Origin: Acinetobacter sp. 10FS3-1
GTDB taxonomy: Bacteria > Pseudomonadota > Gammaproteobacteria > Pseudomonadales > Moraxellaceae
DNA: 64,000 nucleotides
Assembly (NCBI RefSeq): GCF_013343215.1
Contig: NZ_CP039143.1
Location: 1,054,001-1,118,000 of the forward strand
Direction of reading: 5' to 3'
Shown: in pieces, positions 61,768 through 64,000 of the stretch
Numbering within the stretch: the stretch's first letter is position 1
How the letters are laid out: each line of letters opens with the position of its first letter
Translations under genes and position numbers: made by a program
Notes under the pieces: model-generated
Database searches by the model: none
The model's input: the letters and a program-made list of their open reading frames with translations, nothing else
Told to the model about the DNA's origin: nothing

Positions 61768-63081
61768 TTAATCTTTATTGTTGCGTTTAGGGTCAAGCTG
61801 CGGATCTTTAACTTCAATATAAGCATTGTTGCGGATTTCGCGTAACCAGCTGTCCAGTTCGGCATCAAATTGGCGCTCACCCAAAATCTGGCGTGCCATA
61901 CGCTCCTGATATTCCTGAGTCATATCTTGTTGACGGGTATCAGTCACTTGCAGAATATGCCAGCCAAACTGAGACTGGAATGGTGTGCTAAATTGGCCAA
62001 CAGGTGTATTTTTCATGCGTTCTTCAAACTCAGGTACCATCACTCCCGGACTTACCCAGCCCAAGCTGCCGCCATCACGGGCCGAACCCGGATCACTGGA
62101 GAAAGTGGAAGCCAGCACGGTGAAGTCTTCGCCCTGTTTTAAGCGGTTGTACAGGCTGTCAATCATTTGTTTGGCATTTTCAGGGCTTACCACTTCAGAT
62201 GGCTGAATTAGAATATGCCGAGTGAGGTACTGGGGAACAAGCGCCTTTTTCTCACCACCTTTACGTTCCAGAAGCTTGAGTATATGTACACCGTCAGCAG
62301 CCGTAATCGGTTCTGAGGTCTGGCCAGGCTGTAGCGTCGTAATACGTGCGGCAAGCTCGGCTGGCACTTCTGCCAGGTTGCGCATGCCCATATCAGCAGC
62401 TTCAACCTGCACATCAGCGCTGGTATATTTTTTGCTGATAGCCTGAATATCGTTGGTCTTGCTCAGCTCATTTTTTACCTGGTTGACCACTTGTGCAGCA
62501 TGTTCGCCTGTAATACGTAAATGCAAGACATGCACCTGACTGCCGAGCAAAGCTTGACCTTGTGGTGTATTCAGGAAGTTTTTCACGTCCTGATCACTAA
62601 TCTGGATACGTGATGTCACAATTTGCTGGCGCAGGCGGTTAAGTGCCAAGTCTTCCGCAATGCGGTTACGCAAAGACGCATAGGTATTTGGTGCCATAGC
62701 ATCCAGTTTTTGCTGAAAGGCTTCGAGGCTCGATGACCCAGAGTCATGGGCAACTTTCAATACAGCTTCGTTTAACGCTTTTTCGTCTGGACGGATGTTA
62801 TAGCGTTTCACTTGTTCCAGTTGTGCCTGACGTAAAATCAGTTGTTCCAACGCCTGCTGCTCTAAATAGGGCTGGGGTGGCACCTGCTTGTTCTGCTTTT
62901 TCAGCTGGTGAGTAACTTCAGCTACGCTTTGGGCCAGATCACTACGCAGAATAACGCTATTGTCGACAACAGCTACGACTTCATCTTTAGGTTGAGCAAT
63001 AGCAAACGTGGTCATTGCTGAAGAAAGGCACAGTGCCAATGCGGTCGCTTTAAAAAAATGTTTTAACTGTTTTGTCTTCAT
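61768..63081 (-). CDS. surA: Periplasmic chaperone/peptidyl-prolyl isomerase SurA
   Basis: 437 residues from the ATG at 63081. The signal peptide ends FAIAQ near residue 30. The SurA N-terminal domain (VVAVVDNSVILRSDLAQSV) is followed by two parvulin domains: the first (LHLRITGEHAAQVVNQVK, MRNLAEVPAEL) is weaker, the second (YLTRHILIQPSE, DPGSARDGGSLGWVSPGVMVPEFEE) carries the active-site pattern. It folds outer-membrane proteins such as LptD. The ATG shares one base with the lptD stop, so the two are translationally coupled. Confidence 0.95.
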   Translation of the reverse strand: MKTKQLKHFFKATALALCLSSAMTTFAIAQPKDEVVAVVDNSVILRSDLAQSVAEVTHQLKKQNKQVPPQPYLEQQALEQLILRQAQLEQVKRYNIRPDEKALNEAVLKVAHDSGSSSLEAFQQKLDAMAPNTYASLRNRIAEDLALNRLRQQIVTSRIQISDQDVKNFLNTPQGQALLGSQVHVLHLRITGEHAAQVVNQVKNELSKTNDIQAISKKYTSADVQVEAADMGMRNLAEVPAELAARITTLQPGQTSEPITAADGVHILKLLERKGGEKKALVPQYLTRHILIQPSEVVSPENAKQMIDSLYNRLKQGEDFTVLASTFSSDPGSARDGGSLGWVSPGVMVPEFEERMKNTPVGQFSTPFQSQFGWHILQVTDTRQQDMTQEYQERMARQILGERQFDAELDSWLREIRNNAYIEVKDPQLDPKRNNKD

Positions 63082-64000
63082 TAACGTTCTGTCCAAGTTT
63101 GATTGATATTGTTAAAACCTAGAATGCGATTTTCTAGTAATGAAGTGAGTTTGTTGCTTAACCCACCGAGGCCTTTCAAGGTCACTTCAGCCATAATTGC
63201 GCGTTTGGCTTTGACGCCTGAATCATTCACATCGTCCAGGTCATTATAATATGAACGTCCATATACCGACATGCCCCAACAGCATGACTCATAGTTTACG
63301 CCAAGTAAATATTCACGTGCCACGCTATTGTCCAGATCAAACTGGGCATGTCCAACCAGACGCCAGTTGTTGGCAATGGGCTGGATAAATGAGCCCACCA
63401 CCTGATCATAACGATCCTGGCGCTCTGGAATATCTTTGCGATAGAAATAGCCTAAGTTATACAGGTTGCCCTGGTCACCCGTATAATAAACCTGCAAATC
63501 GCGCTGGGCATTATCGCCATTGGACATCCAGCTGGAGTTAAGATTGACATGGAGATTGCTGGAAAGTTGGCTGGTTAGCTGAATCACAGGGCCAGTATGG
63601 CTTTCACGGTCAAACTTATCCGTGTCTTGTTCCAGGGTTACACGGCGGTCTTCAAAAAAGAAACTTTGGCCGATACTGGCACGTAAACGCTCTAGACCGT
63701 CTTCATTAAATAGGCTGTAGCTCAGCCCTAAAGATGCGAAGTTATTGTCTTCTAAACGGTCATGGCCATAAAAACGGCGTGGACTGAATAGTTGATCATA
63801 ATTAATTGATGCCACCACTGAGTCAAAATTCGGCTGGTTTTGCTGATTTTCATAGGGTGAATAAGCATAGAACAGGCGAGGGCTTAAGGTTTGTAAATAA
63901 CGCCCTTCTTTTTCGAAGGTCAGGCCCGTATCCAGCGTAAATTCTGGTACCACCACCGAATGGTTCTCACTGGATGAGCTGCGGTTCTGAGTTTCTTCAT
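63081..64000 (-). CDS. lptD: LPS-assembly outer membrane protein LptD (3' part only)
   Basis: 306 codons, open to the right edge. The C-terminal barrel region is recognisable: PEFTLDTGLTFEKEGRYLQTLSPRLFYAYSPY and then LRASIGQSFFFEDRRV, NLGYFYRKDIPERQDRYDQVV, and VNYESCCWGMSVYGRSYYND with the Cys-Cys pair used in the LptD disulfides. It inserts LPS/LOS at the outer membrane. It overlaps surA by 1 nt, the usual lptD-surA order. The rest lies beyond the window. Confidence 0.95.
   Translation of the reverse strand, partial: EETQNRSSSSENHSVVVPEFTLDTGLTFEKEGRYLQTLSPRLFYAYSPYENQQNQPNFDSVVASINYDQLFSPRRFYGHDRLEDNNFASLGLSYSLFNEDGLERLRASIGQSFFFEDRRVTLEQDTDKFDRESHTGPVIQLTSQLSSNLHVNLNSSWMSNGDNAQRDLQVYYTGDQGNLYNLGYFYRKDIPERQDRYDQVVGSFIQPIANNWRLVGHAQFDLDNSVAREYLLGVNYESCCWGMSVYGRSYYNDLDDVNDSGVKAKRAIMAEVTLKGLGGLSNKLTSLLENRILGFNNINQTWTER

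Overview
The window is a stretch of Acinetobacter chromosome. That genus is inferred from the gene content (DUF3015/DUF4105 pair, 485-residue-type Gap, OmpW, FadE, AlgW/DegS-type protease, trpGDC order), from the low-to-moderate GC content, and from A/T-rich spacers with many short hairpin terminators. The species cannot be fixed from the sequence. Almost everything is core housekeeping DNA. The one clear accessory insertion lies at about 30.05-32.2 kb.

Layout. 1-5 kb: 5' end of glnD (cut by the window edge), purT, decayed or unclear sequence, azlCD, a lipoprotein. 5-9 kb: L,D-transpeptidase, hemE with a DUF817 membrane protein. 8.6-12.6 kb: DUF3015 and DUF4105 genes, then a globin-coupled diguanylate cyclase behind a perfect palindrome. 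12.6-18 kb (minus): DUF4385, cupin, folE, Smr protein, trpGDC. 18-22.4 kb: a long spacer with a sigma-54 promoter and NtrC-like sites, glnA, a small gene, ubiC-ubiA. 22.4-29.8 kb: secreted hydrolase, ddh, DUF2726, four tRNA-Asn in two duplicated pairs, sodB, Nif3-like, DegS-like protease. 30-32.2 kb: a decayed IS5-family element with an intact IS110-family element inserted in its right terminus. 32.4-42.1 kb: PcaC-like, fadE, lipA, sthA, a Cys-rich copper-storage-like protein, MFS transporter with an overlapping tiny membrane protein gene, ompW-like. 42.5-51.4 kb: several very small genes, a macro-domain-like protein, uvrB, lipocalin, rarD, gap, VOC protein. 51.4-64 kb: bioB, queG/nnr divergent pair, a dead acylphosphatase gene, ruvC, fxsA, LysE exporter, ahpF, small genes, surA and the 3' part of lptD (cut by the window edge).

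The main discovery is in the nested insertion. The IS110 leader (minus strand, about 32020-32190) folds into the architecture of a bridge RNA, with a 5' hairpin, a target-binding loop and a donor-binding loop. All four guide segments can be read directly against the two element/flank junctions. This fixes the element at 30962-32200 with a CT core. The target guides match the IS5 inverted-repeat terminus plus its TA target duplication, so the element appears to home to the end of another insertion sequence. Joining its right and left ends would also build a TTGACG-17-TATCTT promoter that reads into the bridge RNA.

Secondary discoveries are the nitrogen-control region of glnA, the tRNA-Asn duplication with a separate promoter for each pair, an acylphosphatase pseudogene, a palindromic operator-like site before the diguanylate cyclase, a meso-DAP dehydrogenase, and six or more genes below 70 codons that are easily missed.
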